A DNA stretch of 64,000 bases from assembly GCF_017813335.1 (NCBI RefSeq), contig NZ_JAGIYY010000001.1, positions 1,104,001 through 1,168,000 on the forward strand, written 5' to 3'. Below, in pieces: positions 55,049 through 63,847 of this stretch. Source of the stretch: Tianweitania sediminis. Lineage in GTDB: Bacteria; Pseudomonadota; Alphaproteobacteria; Rhizobiales; Rhizobiaceae. The notes below the pieces were generated by a model, which worked only from the letters and a program-made list of their open reading frames with translations, did not search any database and had not been told where the DNA came from. Within the stretch, counting starts at the first letter, position 1. Each line of letters opens with the position of its first letter. A program made the position numbers and the translations under genes.

Positions 55049-56104
55049 CTACAAAGCGCGGAAGCCTTGGAGGAGTTCGGCAAAGTCCGCAGGGAGTTCC
55101 GCCTTAAAGGCCATCTGCTCGCCAGTTGCCGGGTGCCGAAAACCCAACAGTCGGGCATGCAACGCCTGCCGCGGCAGTTTAACGACCTGATCTCGAAGCG
55201 GTTCCGGCAGACGGTTGGCCTTCGTGCGAAAGCCTCCGCCGTAGTCCGGATCCCCGATCACGGGATGGCCGATATGGGCCATATGAACGCGGATCTGATG
55301 GGTGCGGCCTGTTTCGAGTGTGCATTCCACCACGGAGGCGACCGGTTCCGCACTTGCTCCGAATGTTTCCAGCACGCGGTAGTGGGTCACCGCATGCCGC
55401 GCGTCGTCTCGGGTTTCCGGTACCACGGCACGACGAACGCGGTCTGACGCGCGGCCGAGGGCCGCCTCGATCGTGCCCGATGCCCGAGCCGGCGCGCCCC
55501 AGACGAGGGCAAGGTAGGCGCGCTCGAGATCGCCGCTGCGGCCGTGGTCGGCGAAGGCATCGGAGAGGGCGCGATGAGCCGCATCCGTTTTGGCCGCCAC
55601 CATGACACCGCTGGTGTCCTTGTCGAGCCGATGCACAATGCCCGGCCGTTTTACCCCGCCGATGCCTGAAAGGCTTTCGCCGCACCGGTGGATCAGGGCG
55701 TTCACCAGCGTTCCGGTCCAGTTGCCCGCGCCGGGGTGCACAACGAGCCCCGCGGGCTTGTTGATCACGATCAGGTGCTCATCTTCAAACAGGACGTCCA
55801 GCGGGATGTCTTCGCCCTTCAGCTCCCCATCCTGAGCGGGCGGCACATTGAGCACCACTTCCGCACCCGTCCACAGCTTGCGCTTCTGGTCGAGCACCAC
55901 CTGGTCATCCAGGCGCACGGCACCGCCCTTGATCAGCGCTTGCACGCGGCTGCGCGAATAGTCCGGCGCGAGCTTGGCTGAAAGCCATTGATCGAGCCGC
56001 ATCCTGTTGCCGGCTTCCTCCACGCTGAGGGCAAGGCTGTTTTCCTCATCATCCGTTCCGGCGACTTTCCATGACGGGTCGGCTTCGCTATGGGGACCGT
56101 TCAT
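55049..56104 (-). CDS. RluA/RluD-family 23S rRNA pseudouridine synthase
   Basis: This 351-aa enzyme isomerises uridines in 23S rRNA, probably the RluD sites of helix 69. It has an N-terminal S4 RNA-binding domain (about 35-95: RLDQWLSAKLAPDYSRSRVQALI) and the catalytic motif GIVHRLDKDTSGVMV with D161 in HRLDKDTSG (158-166). LETGRTHQIRVHMAHIGHPVIGD is the second family block. The start at 56104 is the first ATG of the frame; it overlaps the divergent DUF6476-like gene if that gene starts at 56071. Confidence 0.93.
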   Translation of the reverse strand: MNGPHSEADPSWKVAGTDDEENSLALSVEEAGNRMRLDQWLSAKLAPDYSRSRVQALIKGGAVRLDDQVVLDQKRKLWTGAEVVLNVPPAQDGELKGEDIPLDVLFEDEHLIVINKPAGLVVHPGAGNWTGTLVNALIHRCGESLSGIGGVKRPGIVHRLDKDTSGVMVAAKTDAAHRALSDAFADHGRSGDLERAYLALVWGAPARASGTIEAALGRASDRVRRAVVPETRDDARHAVTHYRVLETFGASAEPVASVVECTLETGRTHQIRVHMAHIGHPVIGDPDYGGGFRTKANRLPEPLRDQVVKLPRQALHARLLGFRHPATGEQMAFKAELPADFAELLQGFRAL

Positions 56105-56124
56105 CGTGGTACGGATCTTTCGAA

Positions 56125-56517
56125 TTGCAGCACATCGACCAGAACGAGCTTGAAGACGAGAACAAGCCGCTCGATCCAGCGGTGGAGCGTGTGCGCCGGA
56201 AGCTGGTGCGCTTCATGGCGATCAATCTCGGGCTGTTGTTTGTGGCGCTTATGGCGGTGGTGTTGGCGATTGTCTACCGCTGGACGCGCGATCCGGAGCC
56301 GGCGCAGGACGCTGTTGCGCTTGGCTCCGCGGAGATTCCGGGCGAAGCGGTGCGGCGTCAGGTGCCTTTGGAGCCGGGAACGCGGGTTCATTCCCAGGCG
56401 CTATCCGGCGACCGCGTCAGCCTTCACGTTGAAACGGCTGGAGGGGCACGCCAACTGGTGATCTACGATTTCGCGCAAGGGCGGATCATCGCGCAACTCG
56501 ATTTGCCGAATTTCTGA
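56125..56517 (+). CDS. small single-pass membrane protein (DUF6476-like)
   Basis: This about 130-aa protein (TTG start, MQHIDQNELED) has a charged head, DPAVERVRRKLVRFMA, one membrane helix (about 30-50, INLGLLFVALMAVVLAIVYRW) and a beta-rich periplasmic tail with PGTRVHSQALSGDRVSLHVE and IIAQLDLPNF. It fits DUF6476, a conserved Hyphomicrobiales family without known role. An ATG 18 codons upstream (56071) would overlap the divergent rluD start and lacks a Shine-Dalgarno; I prefer the TTG, with moderate confidence. Confidence 0.6.
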   Translation: MQHIDQNELEDENKPLDPAVERVRRKLVRFMAINLGLLFVALMAVVLAIVYRWTRDPEPAQDAVALGSAEIPGEAVRRQVPLEPGTRVHSQALSGDRVSLHVETAGGARQLVIYDFAQGRIIAQLDLPNF

Positions 56518-56598
56518 GGCTGTCTTTTGCGCTGCGCCGACCTGGCGCGGCCCGGTTGCGTTTCTTTCCGACCCTCGCTATATGCGAACAACTTGCTA

Positions 56599-56673
56599 GC
56601 GCCCATCGTCTAGCGGTCAGGACGGCGCCCTCTCACGGCGCAAACAGGGGTTCGATTCCCCTTGGGCGTACCA
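56599..56673 (+). tRNA. tRNA-Glu (anticodon CTC)
   Basis: The 75-nt cloverleaf is readable: acceptor GCGCCCA / TGGGCGT (with a G-T first pair), D-arm GTCTAGCGGTCAGGAC, anticodon stem GCGCC / GGCGC with loop CTCTCAC (anticodon CTC), T-arm AGGGG-TTCGATT-CCCCT, discriminator A and encoded CCA. It is followed by a hairpin terminator region. Confidence 0.96.
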
Positions 56674-56771
56674 AGTCTTTCAATCTTCATTCTGTCTGTT
56701 TCTGTCGTGAGTTGGGCAACAACTCATTGGCCCGCTTGTCCAGTCGACTAGGACCACCTCCGGAACAGAAA

Positions 56772-56799
56772 AAGAGGGAGCAAATGCCCCCTCTTCTTA
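56772..56799. terminator. hairpin between tRNA-Glu and the PRC-barrel gene
   Basis: AAGAGGGAGC and GCCCCCTCTT pair with one A-C mismatch and a 4-nt loop, followed by CTT. It may end the tRNA transcript and the convergent PRC-barrel transcript. Confidence 0.7.
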
Positions 56800-56821
56800 G
56801 CTGGTCGCGTGATGCGGCAGG

Positions 56822-57625
56822 TTATTCCGCGGCTTCAAACGCCGGGGCGTCTTCCAGCTGCTGGCGCGTGAAGCTGACCTGAATGTGGTCAAGGCCAGCG
56901 CCGGACCAGCCAAAGCGGCTATCAGTCGTCGGCATATCGGTGCCCGTCATCCCGGTGTTGCCCGTGGCTGCGGTGTCGGTCGTGGTTCCCGCCATCGGAG
57001 CCGTGCCGGTGGCCGCTCCCGTTGCGGTTCCATCTGCGGGAACTGCGGCGGGATCCGGGTTTGTGGTTGACGCGGTTGTTGCGCCACCGGCAGGCGCTGC
57101 AGCAGTTGGTGTTGTTCCGGCAGGCGCCGCGGCGGTCCCTGCATCACCGCTCATCGCTGCGGCGTCCTGCGCAAGAACGAATTCCAGCTGATCGTTCGCG
57201 ATCGCGACGTTCTTCTGCCCAATGCCCAAGAAACCGCCAACCCCGACAACAACGGCCTGAACCTGGCCATTCCGGTCAAGCAGGAGGTCGTCGACCGTGC
57301 CGATATTCTCGCCGTCCGCGCCGCGGATGTTGGCACCCATCAAGCCCGAGCCCAGGACCTGATTTCCTTCCTGATAGGTGATGAACCCGCCCTGGCTCTG
57401 CATCTCGGCGCTGGCGCCCGTTGTCTGCATCGCGCCTTCGGTCGTGTTACCGGTCGGCTGCGTCATCGTGTTCGTGGTGGTGGCTGGCGCCGTGTCGGTG
57501 CCTGTGGCCGGCGATGTGGTGGCTGCCGGCGCTGTTGTTGTTTCGCCTGTTGTGGTCGTCTGCGCCAATGCAGGTGCGGCCAGACAGGATGTTGCGAAAA
57601 GAGCTGAAACCAAAATCTTCTTCAT
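56822..57625 (-). CDS. secreted PRC-barrel domain protein with Thr/Ala-rich arms
   Basis: This 267-aa protein has a signal peptide (KKILVSALFATSCLAAPALA), a Thr/Ala/Pro-rich arm, and one PRC-barrel domain (about 88-160: GANIRGADGENIGTVDDLLLDRNGQVQAVVVGVGG and KNVAIANDQLEF), then a second Thr/Ala/Gly-rich arm (165-235), and a C-terminal tail QVSFTRQQLEDAPAF. PRC-barrels bind RNA or proteins; secreted forms in Hyphomicrobiales are common but uncharacterised. The ATG at 57625 follows AGGAACGC; an ATG 5 codons upstream is possible. Confidence 0.85.
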   Translation of the reverse strand: MKKILVSALFATSCLAAPALAQTTTTGETTTAPAATTSPATGTDTAPATTTNTMTQPTGNTTEGAMQTTGASAEMQSQGGFITYQEGNQVLGSGLMGANIRGADGENIGTVDDLLLDRNGQVQAVVVGVGGFLGIGQKNVAIANDQLEFVLAQDAAAMSGDAGTAAAPAGTTPTAAAPAGGATTASTTNPDPAAVPADGTATGAATGTAPMAGTTTDTAATGNTGMTGTDMPTTDSRFGWSGAGLDHIQVSFTRQQLEDAPAFEAAE

Positions 57626-57926
57626 CAAAGCGTTCCTCATCGATTATCTTGCCCTTCCCAACCGCGATCCGATCAAACCGTTCCTCCCGGGTTCTATGAA
57701 GGTTTCGTGAGCATCATCTGATCTACTGCTGTGGAAGAGACACGTCATCCAGAGCAGAGCGCCAGCCGGCTCAGTGATGTATTTGCAATTTCGGGTTGGC
57801 CGCAGCAGATGACCGCTTGCTCGGCAGGTATCAATCCTGCAAATCCGCCCTGCGCCACCGGCGATCGGGAGCGATTCACCTGCTTGTTCATTGAAGCTCC
57901 TCGAACAACCCACGCGACGAGACTCC
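57626..57926. other. 300-bp intergenic stretch, no gene recognised
   Basis: Between the divergent PRC-barrel and SLC13 genes I see no convincing ORF, tRNA, repeat or hairpin. An in-frame stretch with ATG-like starts is present but its composition is not protein-like. It probably holds the divergent promoters. Confidence 0.5.
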
Positions 57927-59702
57927 ATGCCGTTCATGACCAATCTGATTAGCGGCTATGAGCCTCTTCTAGCTCTGGCGATCCTGGCCGGCCTGTTTGC
58001 CGCCTTTATCTGGGAGAAGTACCCGCCCGAAGTCCCAGCCGTTGTGGCCGCGGCTTTGTTTGTCGTGTTCGGCTTCCTGAATACAGATCAAGTGATGGGC
58101 GTGTTTTCGAATTCGGCACCGATCACGATAGCAGCGATGTTCGTGCTTTCGGGCGCGCTGGTTCGCACGGGCGTGATCGAGGCCGCAGCCGGCATGATCA
58201 CCAAGCATGCGACGGTTCGGCCGTACCTCACGATCGGATTGGTTCTCGCGGTCGTGATGGTCGCGTCCGCCTTCATGAACAACACGCCCATGGTGCTCGT
58301 CATGATCCCGATCATGATGCGCCTTGCAAAAGCGGCAGGTGTTGCCTCCACCCGGCTCCTGATGCCCTTGTCGTTTGTTGCCATTCTGGGGGGCACCTGC
58401 ACCCTGATCGGCACTTCCACCAATCTTCTTGTGGACGGTGTCGCGCGTCAGAACGGGATGGCGGCCTTCAACATTTTCGACATTACGCCTGTGGGCCTAG
58501 TGGCGGCCGCGACTGGCGCGCTGGCGCTTTTGTTGCTCGGGCCTCCGCTTCTGCCAAGCGAGCAGAAGGAAGGGCAGGTCGGCGAGGAAACGGAGTTCCT
58601 GACCGAGGTTCTGGTGCGGGATGCCTCCACCTTTGGTGAGCGTCCGTTGTCCGAGGTCGCCGCCTTCAACCAGGCCGGCGTGCGGGTAATCGGGTTGCGG
58701 CGTGGGGGTGAGACCCAGCGCAACAAGCTCGGAGAGGCCGTTCTGCAGGACAAGGACATGCTCATTGTCATGGCGACGACCTCCGAGCTTCTGACGCTCA
58801 ACGATATGCCGGAGCTGCTTGTTGGGCGCGGACGGCGGGCCGAGGGCGATGTGGTCACGGTTGAGGCTGTGGTTTCTCCCACCAAACGCAGCACGGGTTC
58901 GCGGCTTGCGGATCTGGCGCTTGGCCGTCGCTTTGGCGTACGTGTTCTTGGCGCAAGCCGACATCAACATATCGCCGGGCCGGATCTCGCGTCCGTCCGC
59001 TTGAAGCCAGCCGACAAGCTTCTTCTGGAAGGGCCGGCCGATGCCTTCGACACGCTGGCTGACGATGCGGCGCTTGTATCCGTGTCTCGCCCGTCCGGCC
59101 GCGCGTTCCGCCGTTCCCGTGGGCCTATCACCATTTCCGCTCTTGCGGCGGTGGTCCTGCTTTCGGCCATGAACTTCATGGATATCGGCGTTCTCGCGAT
59201 GCTCGCGGTTGCCGTTATCCTGGTGCTGCGCTGCATTGACGCCGATGAGGCCTGGGGCGCGATCGATGGCGCGATCCTGATCCTCATCTTCGCTATGCTG
59301 ATGGTGGGGCGCGGGCTGGAAAATGCAGGCGCGATCAAGATGATCGTGGAAGGGCTCGCCCCGTCCTTCGCGAACTACCCGCCGATCTTGATCCTGGGCG
59401 CCATTTATCTTCTGGCGTCCGTCCTGACCGAGATGATCACCAACAATGCCGTGGCAGTGGTTCTGACCCCGATCGGGATCCAACTTGCCAACCAGATCGG
59501 CATCGATCCCGTGCCGATCGTGGTCACGATCATGTTTGGTGCCAGCGCCAGCTTTGCCACACCGATCGGCTACCAGACGAATACGCTTGTGTACGGTGCA
59601 GGCGGCTATCGTTTCGCTGACTTCCTGAAGGTTGGCATTCCGATGAACCTGATTGTCGGCGTGGCCAGCGTCTTCGCCATCAGCTTGATCTTCCCGTTCT
59701 GA
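57927..59702 (+). CDS. SLC13-family permease with TrkA-C-type regulatory domain
   Basis: This 591-aa protein belongs to the divalent anion:sodium symporter (SLC13/CitT/SdcS-like) family. N-terminal helices (about 10-200) include FVLSGALVRTGVIEAA, ASAFMNNTPMVLVMIPIM and GGTCTLIGTSTNLLVDG (SNT-type loops), a cytoplasmic RCK-C/TrkA-C pair (about 210-375), then more helices with VLTEMITNNAVAVVLTPIGIQLA and FATPIGYQTNTLVYGAGGY. Typical substrates are sulfate or dicarboxylates. Start ATGs at 57927 and 57936 are both possible; the Shine-Dalgarno is weak. Confidence 0.9.
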   Translation: MPFMTNLISGYEPLLALAILAGLFAAFIWEKYPPEVPAVVAAALFVVFGFLNTDQVMGVFSNSAPITIAAMFVLSGALVRTGVIEAAAGMITKHATVRPYLTIGLVLAVVMVASAFMNNTPMVLVMIPIMMRLAKAAGVASTRLLMPLSFVAILGGTCTLIGTSTNLLVDGVARQNGMAAFNIFDITPVGLVAAATGALALLLLGPPLLPSEQKEGQVGEETEFLTEVLVRDASTFGERPLSEVAAFNQAGVRVIGLRRGGETQRNKLGEAVLQDKDMLIVMATTSELLTLNDMPELLVGRGRRAEGDVVTVEAVVSPTKRSTGSRLADLALGRRFGVRVLGASRHQHIAGPDLASVRLKPADKLLLEGPADAFDTLADDAALVSVSRPSGRAFRRSRGPITISALAAVVLLSAMNFMDIGVLAMLAVAVILVLRCIDADEAWGAIDGAILILIFAMLMVGRGLENAGAIKMIVEGLAPSFANYPPILILGAIYLLASVLTEMITNNAVAVVLTPIGIQLANQIGIDPVPIVVTIMFGASASFATPIGYQTNTLVYGAGGYRFADFLKVGIPMNLIVGVASVFAISLIFPF

Positions 59703-59729
59703 CGAGAACGGGAAGATCAAAGGGACAGC

Positions 59730-60254
59730 TTACCGGCTGTCTCGTTTGGCCTGGGCCACGGCCGCCGCCTTGCGCAGCCGGCCCCGCTCCATTGGCCGCA
59801 CGAGGCTATTGCGCCGTTCAGCCGCGATCTTGCGCATCCCCTGATGGGCGTGTCGCGTGTTGAACGGGACTTCATCGTTGTCGCCGGCTTCCTGCTTGAG
59901 CTTCAACGCGTTGCGCGAAAGTTCGGCCTGGGACACCTGCGACGCCATGCGGTCGCGCCGAGACCGTTCGCCGTTCAGCCGCCGCACCGCGGTCGACAAG
60001 ACTTCCAGCTTGGTCTTGTTGCCTTCGGCGGAAGCCGATGGTGTTGCCCCTTTTGGCGCGGCCTTGCCGCGCATCTCGCGTCGCCGTCGCTGCATCTCCG
60101 TGCGTGCCTTGTCTCGCCGCTCGCGAACCAGCTTCAGCAAGGACGCAAGTTCCTTGTCTTCCAGATCCTGGAGCTGTGGATGGTGCGACTTGGCGACCAT
60201 CTCCATTTCGCTCTTGTCGAGTGCACGCTCTTCTTGGCTCCGATTGATCGACAT
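59730..60254 (-). CDS. basic helical protein of unknown function
   Basis: This 174-aa protein is highly charged and mostly helical: MSINRSQEERALDKSEMEMVAKS, then ELASLLKLVRERRDKARTEMQRRRREMRGK (coiled-coil-like), a short Ala/Ser-rich linker and a basic end (VRPMERGRLRKAAAVAQAK). No known domain is visible. It may bind nucleic acid given its high Arg/Lys content, which is inference. The ATG at 60254 has GAGATCG upstream. It is convergent with the SLC13 gene. Confidence 0.72.
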   Translation of the reverse strand: MSINRSQEERALDKSEMEMVAKSHHPQLQDLEDKELASLLKLVRERRDKARTEMQRRRREMRGKAAPKGATPSASAEGNKTKLEVLSTAVRRLNGERSRRDRMASQVSQAELSRNALKLKQEAGDNDEVPFNTRHAHQGMRKIAAERRNSLVRPMERGRLRKAAAVAQAKRDSR

Positions 60255-60384
60255 ACGATCTCCTTGCTGGCTGGTTTGAGTACCTGCGCCAACAAACCGG
60301 GGACAAAATGGTTGCGGCACACTGCTGCTGCTGCGCGTGCATCACTCGCAGGGCTTCGGATCGCGTGGGCTCCGAAGGTGCGTT

Positions 60385-60966
60385 CTAGATCAGATACCGC
60401 ACTGAAGCGAAGCCAGCAGCCAAAGTGACCAGTCCGACCGTGAAAACAAGCCCAAGACGCTTCTCGATAAATGTGCGAACAGCTGGTCCAAACAGGTAAA
60501 GCAGCCCGGCCACCGCGTAGAAGCGAATGGCTCTCGCAATGATGCTGAACAGCAGGAACTGCCAAAGGTTCATGGCGGTCATTCCGCTGGCAATCGTGAC
60601 GACCTTAAAGGGAAATGGCGTCAGCCCGGCCAGCAACACGATCCAGGCGCCCCAGGCGTTGTAGCCTTCGGCGAACTCGTCAAACTTGTCGGCATAGCCA
60701 TAGAAGGACAGGATCGGCTGCGCGGCTTGTTCAAAGAAGAAGGCGCCGATCAGGTATCCTGCAAGCGCCCCCAGAACCGAAGCTGCGGTGCAGACGAAGG
60801 CGAAACGCCATGCCCTCAGGCGGTCGGCGATGACCATCGGGATCAGGAGTACATCGGGCGGGATCGGAAAAAAGGAGCTTTCGGCGAACGAAACGCCGGC
60901 CAGCGCCCGTTCCGCATGCGGCTTGCTGGCCATTTCAAGGGTCCGGTTATAGAGCCGTCTCAGCAA
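60385..60966 (-). CDS. YqaA/DedA-family small membrane protein
   Basis: This 193-aa protein has several hydrophobic helices and the SNARE-associated/DedA (VTT) pattern: VSFAESSFFPIPPDVLLIPMV (about 25-45), GALAGYLIGAFFFEQAAQPIL, GWNIVLLAGLTPFPFKVVTIASGM-like re-entrant segment. DedA-family proteins are membrane scramblase or transporter-like; YqaA members are uncharacterised. It lies 3 bp downstream of the DUF2062 gene on the same strand and probably shares its transcript. Confidence 0.85.
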   Translation of the reverse strand: MLRRLYNRTLEMASKPHAERALAGVSFAESSFFPIPPDVLLIPMVIADRLRAWRFAFVCTAASVLGALAGYLIGAFFFEQAAQPILSFYGYADKFDEFAEGYNAWGAWIVLLAGLTPFPFKVVTIASGMTAMNLWQFLLFSIIARAIRFYAVAGLLYLFGPAVRTFIEKRLGLVFTVGLVTLAAGFASVRYLI

Positions 60967-60969
60967 GGC

Positions 60970-61536
60970 CTAGCTGCCTGCAACACGATCAGGAGGGAAA
61001 GGCGATCGCCGTTGGCGCAATCGGCTTCGCCGCTTGTGCGAGCGCGACACAAACCAGCGCACGAAGCTGTAGCTGGCGACGTAAACCACCAGTGCCAGCG
61101 GAATGGCACCGATCATCATGGTTTTCCAGACCGGCCAGATCGCCCAGATGCTTTCCGAAACCAAGGCGCCCATGATGTCTTCGATTTCATTGCCGCGCAT
61201 CATGTCTTCCGCAGCCAAGTCGGAACCTGGCGTCAGCCAACGGCCCATGCGGTAGGCCGCTGAAAAGATGAACGGGAACGTGAGTGGATTGCCGACCGCT
61301 GTTCCAAGGGCTGCTGCGAGCATGCTTCCCCGCGTCAGGAAAGCGAGCACAAACCCGAAGATGAAGTGGAAGCCGATAAGCGGAAACATGCTGACCGCAG
61401 CGCCGGCGGCAGCGCCTGCCGCCACCTGGTGCGGTGACGCGGTCATTCGTTCGAGCCGACGCAGAAGATATCTGCCGTAGCGCTTCAAACCCATCCTGGG
61501 CCAAAGAAAACGACGAAGGCGTTGCGTCCAACTCAC
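60970..61536 (-). CDS. DUF2062 membrane protein
   Basis: This 188-aa protein has the DUF2062 pattern: TASPHQVAAGAAAGAAVSMFPLIGFHF (about 32-58), LAAALGTAVGNPLTFPFIFSAAYRMGRWL, and two more hydrophobic segments near the C-terminus, followed by a basic tail. DUF2062 proteins are conserved in proteobacteria without a defined function; co-occurrence with DedA genes hints at lipid or membrane work. The leader before its start contains no obvious regulator. Confidence 0.85.
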   Translation of the reverse strand: MSWTQRLRRFLWPRMGLKRYGRYLLRRLERMTASPHQVAAGAAAGAAVSMFPLIGFHFIFGFVLAFLTRGSMLAAALGTAVGNPLTFPFIFSAAYRMGRWLTPGSDLAAEDMMRGNEIEDIMGALVSESIWAIWPVWKTMMIGAIPLALVVYVASYSFVRWFVSRSHKRRSRLRQRRSPFPPDRVAGS

Positions 61537-61667
61537 GAGCGGCTCCCTTTTCGGCGCGAGATTTACGCCAAGCCGCCTTCAAAAGTTAGATGGGCCGAGG
61601 ACATTGTTTCAGCCCTGGGGAGGGCAGAGCGCTGGCTGGCGCGCCTGCCCACTTCTAGAGCTTGCGA

Positions 61668-61754
61668 TCAGAAGATCAGGTTGAACAAGCCAAGCACAAC
61701 CGCCAACCCGATCAGAAAGATGATGAGAACAGCGATACCGAGGAACTTGAACAT
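61668..61754 (-). CDS. 28-aa single-pass membrane microprotein
   Basis: A short ORF on the minus strand begins with ATG 61754, AGGAG 9 bases upstream, and encodes a 28-residue peptide MFKFLGIAVLIIFLIG..LFNLIF that is one transmembrane helix from end to end. The Shine-Dalgarno, clear helix and position between the DUF2062 and aminotransferase genes support a real gene. Similar tiny proteins occur in Hyphomicrobiales, which is from memory. It may modulate a membrane partner; there is no functional evidence. Confidence 0.6.
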   Translation of the reverse strand: MFKFLGIAVLIIFLIGLAVVLGLFNLIF

Positions 61755-61849
61755 GGAAAAAATCTCCTGATTGAGCGCTGTCTTTGAACGTCTGCGCGGG
61801 CGCGGCGTTCCAACGGCCGTGGCGGTCCTCGCCTCCATCAGCCCCAAAC

Positions 61850-63025
61850 CTACTTCGCGAAGGCGGCGATGCGGGCGCAGGCCTCGCCCAACTTCTCGTC
61901 AGGCACGGTCAGGCTCAGCCGCACGAATCGTGCCGCATTCTCGCCAAAGGAGCTTCCCGGCATTACCGCGACATGCGCTTCGGAAAGCAAGCGGCGCGCG
62001 AAGGTGTGGCCGTCCATGCCGCTTGCCGAAACGTCCAGCAATGCGAACATGCCGGCTTCAGGAGGCAGAACCTTCAAACCAGCCACGCCGTGCAGTTTCT
62101 CGACGATCAAGCCCGCACGCGCCTTGTAGTGTTGGCGCATCAGCCCTGACGTCGGCAGGTCATGGGTCAAGGCATAGGCCGTCATATCGGCAATGAAGGG
62201 CTGGTTGCCGAACAGCATGGACTCTGACAAGGGCAACAAAGCCCGGGCAAATTCCACGGGCCCTACAGCCCAGCCGCTGCGGAAGCCGGGCGCTGCATGC
62301 GACTTCGAAATGGACGACACGACAACCGTACGATCTGCGAGTTCCGGCAGGTCGAAGGGGGAGGCGAAGGGCGCGCCGAAGGTCAGATCCTCGTAGACTT
62401 CGTCGCTGACGATCCAAAGGTCGTGCTTGCGGCACACCTCGCCAATGGCCGCGATTTCTTCGCGGGTTAGCACGGCGCCGCTTGGGTTGTGGGGCGTATT
62501 CAAAAGCAGCAAGCGGCAGCCGGGAACGATCGCCGCTTCAAGATCTTCCGCCTGAAGGTGAAAGCGTTGGCTGGCGCGCAGCCGCACCGGCACAAGCTCG
62601 GCGCCGGGCGAGCGCACAACGGCTTCATACGTCGCGTAATAAGGGTCGGGTGCAAGAACCTTGTCGCCGGCTTCCAGCAGGCCCATCAGCACCGCGAACA
62701 AGGAGGTCTGTGTTCCGGGAAAGCACAGGATGTTGTCCTCGGTAATCTGTCGGCCGGTGCGGCGAGTGTATTTCGCCGCGATCGCCGCAAGCACTGCTTT
62801 TTCGCCGCGTCCGTTGGAATAGCGGGTGCGGCCTGCACGCATGGCACGATCGCAGGCGTCCAGGAGCGCTGCGTCCGGGGGCAGGTCTGGTTCCCCAATC
62901 GTGAGTTCGATGACGGGTTCGCCGCTGGCTGAAAGCTGCCGTGCGAGATGATGGATCTCCCACTTGTTGGAGCCGAGACCGGCCAGCCTGGCGGTGATGG
63001 AAGCAAACTGCATGATGGGTGTCAC
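61850..63025 (-). CDS. pyridoxal-phosphate aminotransferase (class I/II)
   Basis: This 391-aa fold-type I aminotransferase has ELTIGEPDLPPDAALL, the Schiff-base lysine region VVVSSISKSHAAPGFRSGWAVG, PHNPSGAVLTREE and VMPGSSFGENAARFVRLSL with the substrate-carboxylate Arg. The substrate class could be aspartate, alanine or aromatic amino acids. The start is taken at the GTG overlapping the TetR stop by 4 bp (GTGA); an ATG four codons later is possible. It is directly downstream of a TetR regulator. Confidence 0.93.
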   Translation of the reverse strand: MTPIMQFASITARLAGLGSNKWEIHHLARQLSASGEPVIELTIGEPDLPPDAALLDACDRAMRAGRTRYSNGRGEKAVLAAIAAKYTRRTGRQITEDNILCFPGTQTSLFAVLMGLLEAGDKVLAPDPYYATYEAVVRSPGAELVPVRLRASQRFHLQAEDLEAAIVPGCRLLLLNTPHNPSGAVLTREEIAAIGEVCRKHDLWIVSDEVYEDLTFGAPFASPFDLPELADRTVVVSSISKSHAAPGFRSGWAVGPVEFARALLPLSESMLFGNQPFIADMTAYALTHDLPTSGLMRQHYKARAGLIVEKLHGVAGLKVLPPEAGMFALLDVSASGMDGHTFARRLLSEAHVAVMPGSSFGENAARFVRLSLTVPDEKLGEACARIAAFAK

Positions 63026-63651
63026 AAACAGGGGGTGGGGAGCTTGATTGCCAGCAAGGCTTCAACGGAGCGCAGGCCAAGCTCGATCTGCTTGCGCTCG
63101 TCCATGTCTTCGGAAAGGCAGCCTTCCAGCCAAAGACCGTCGATCACCGCGTGAACCGCGATGGCAAGATCTTCGATCTCCTGGTCGGTAGGTTGGCGGC
63201 CTTCACTCCGCAAAACTTCTTCAAGCAGAGGCTCGGTGGCGCGCCGGAAGTCGACGTAGCTGACCTGGTGTTCGCGCGCAATCAGCGGATCGACGCGTAC
63301 CCGACTGATAAAGGTCGCCCAGATGGAGAGCATCCGTGGGTTGGCCACCGGACCTGTCAAACAAGCGATCACAAAGCGCGCGAGGCGTTCGTGCGCCGGA
63401 AGGTCCGGCAGTCTCAGGGCTCCCAAAGCCGGTTGCAGCATTCGCTCGATCGTCAATCGATAGGCGGCGAGGATCAGGTTTTCCTTTGTGGCGAAGTGGT
63501 GCCGGATCAGCCCATTGCTGACGCCTGCGCGTGCTGCCACGGCCCTTACCGTCGTGGCGGTGATTCCGAGATCTGCGATGCAATCGAGCGTTGCTTCCAC
63601 CATGGCATCGCGACGCTGCCCGTCCGGTGGCCGTTTCGAAGAAGCCAGCAT
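63022..63651 (-). CDS. TetR/AcrR-family transcriptional regulator
   Basis: This 209-aa regulator has a TetR N-terminal DNA-binding domain (about 15-65: RRDAMVEATLDCIADLGITATTVRAVAARAGVSNGLIRHHFATKENLILAAY) and a C-terminal ligand domain. The GVSNGLIRHHF helix is the recognition helix. It overlaps the aminotransferase gene it precedes and probably controls it. The ATG at 63651 has a GGGGG run 6 bases upstream; a GTG five codons earlier is possible. It is divergent from the ABC ATPase gene. Confidence 0.93.
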   Translation of the reverse strand: MLASSKRPPDGQRRDAMVEATLDCIADLGITATTVRAVAARAGVSNGLIRHHFATKENLILAAYRLTIERMLQPALGALRLPDLPAHERLARFVIACLTGPVANPRMLSIWATFISRVRVDPLIAREHQVSYVDFRRATEPLLEEVLRSEGRQPTDQEIEDLAIAVHAVIDGLWLEGCLSEDMDERKQIELGLRSVEALLAIKLPTPCL

Positions 63652-63847
63652 CGCCACCCCCTTCACCCTTCAACGGCGTGTGATTTGTTCCATCATGCAC
63701 TTGAACCCAGGCTATGCAAGTGTACAGTTTGATCAGGAACGAGGCAAAAGGTGTCGCTGCTGATTGACGCGCCACTGTCTATGGGAAAACATTGTCAGAT
63801 GCGCCAAAGGCCGGAAGAGCCGCCGTGCAGCTGAAGGGAACATTCGA

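Noticed and set aside
57731-57952. A 73-codon ORF between the PRC-barrel and SLC13 genes
   Set aside because: No Shine-Dalgarno, biased low-quality composition, and it overlaps the SLC13 start. It looks non-coding.
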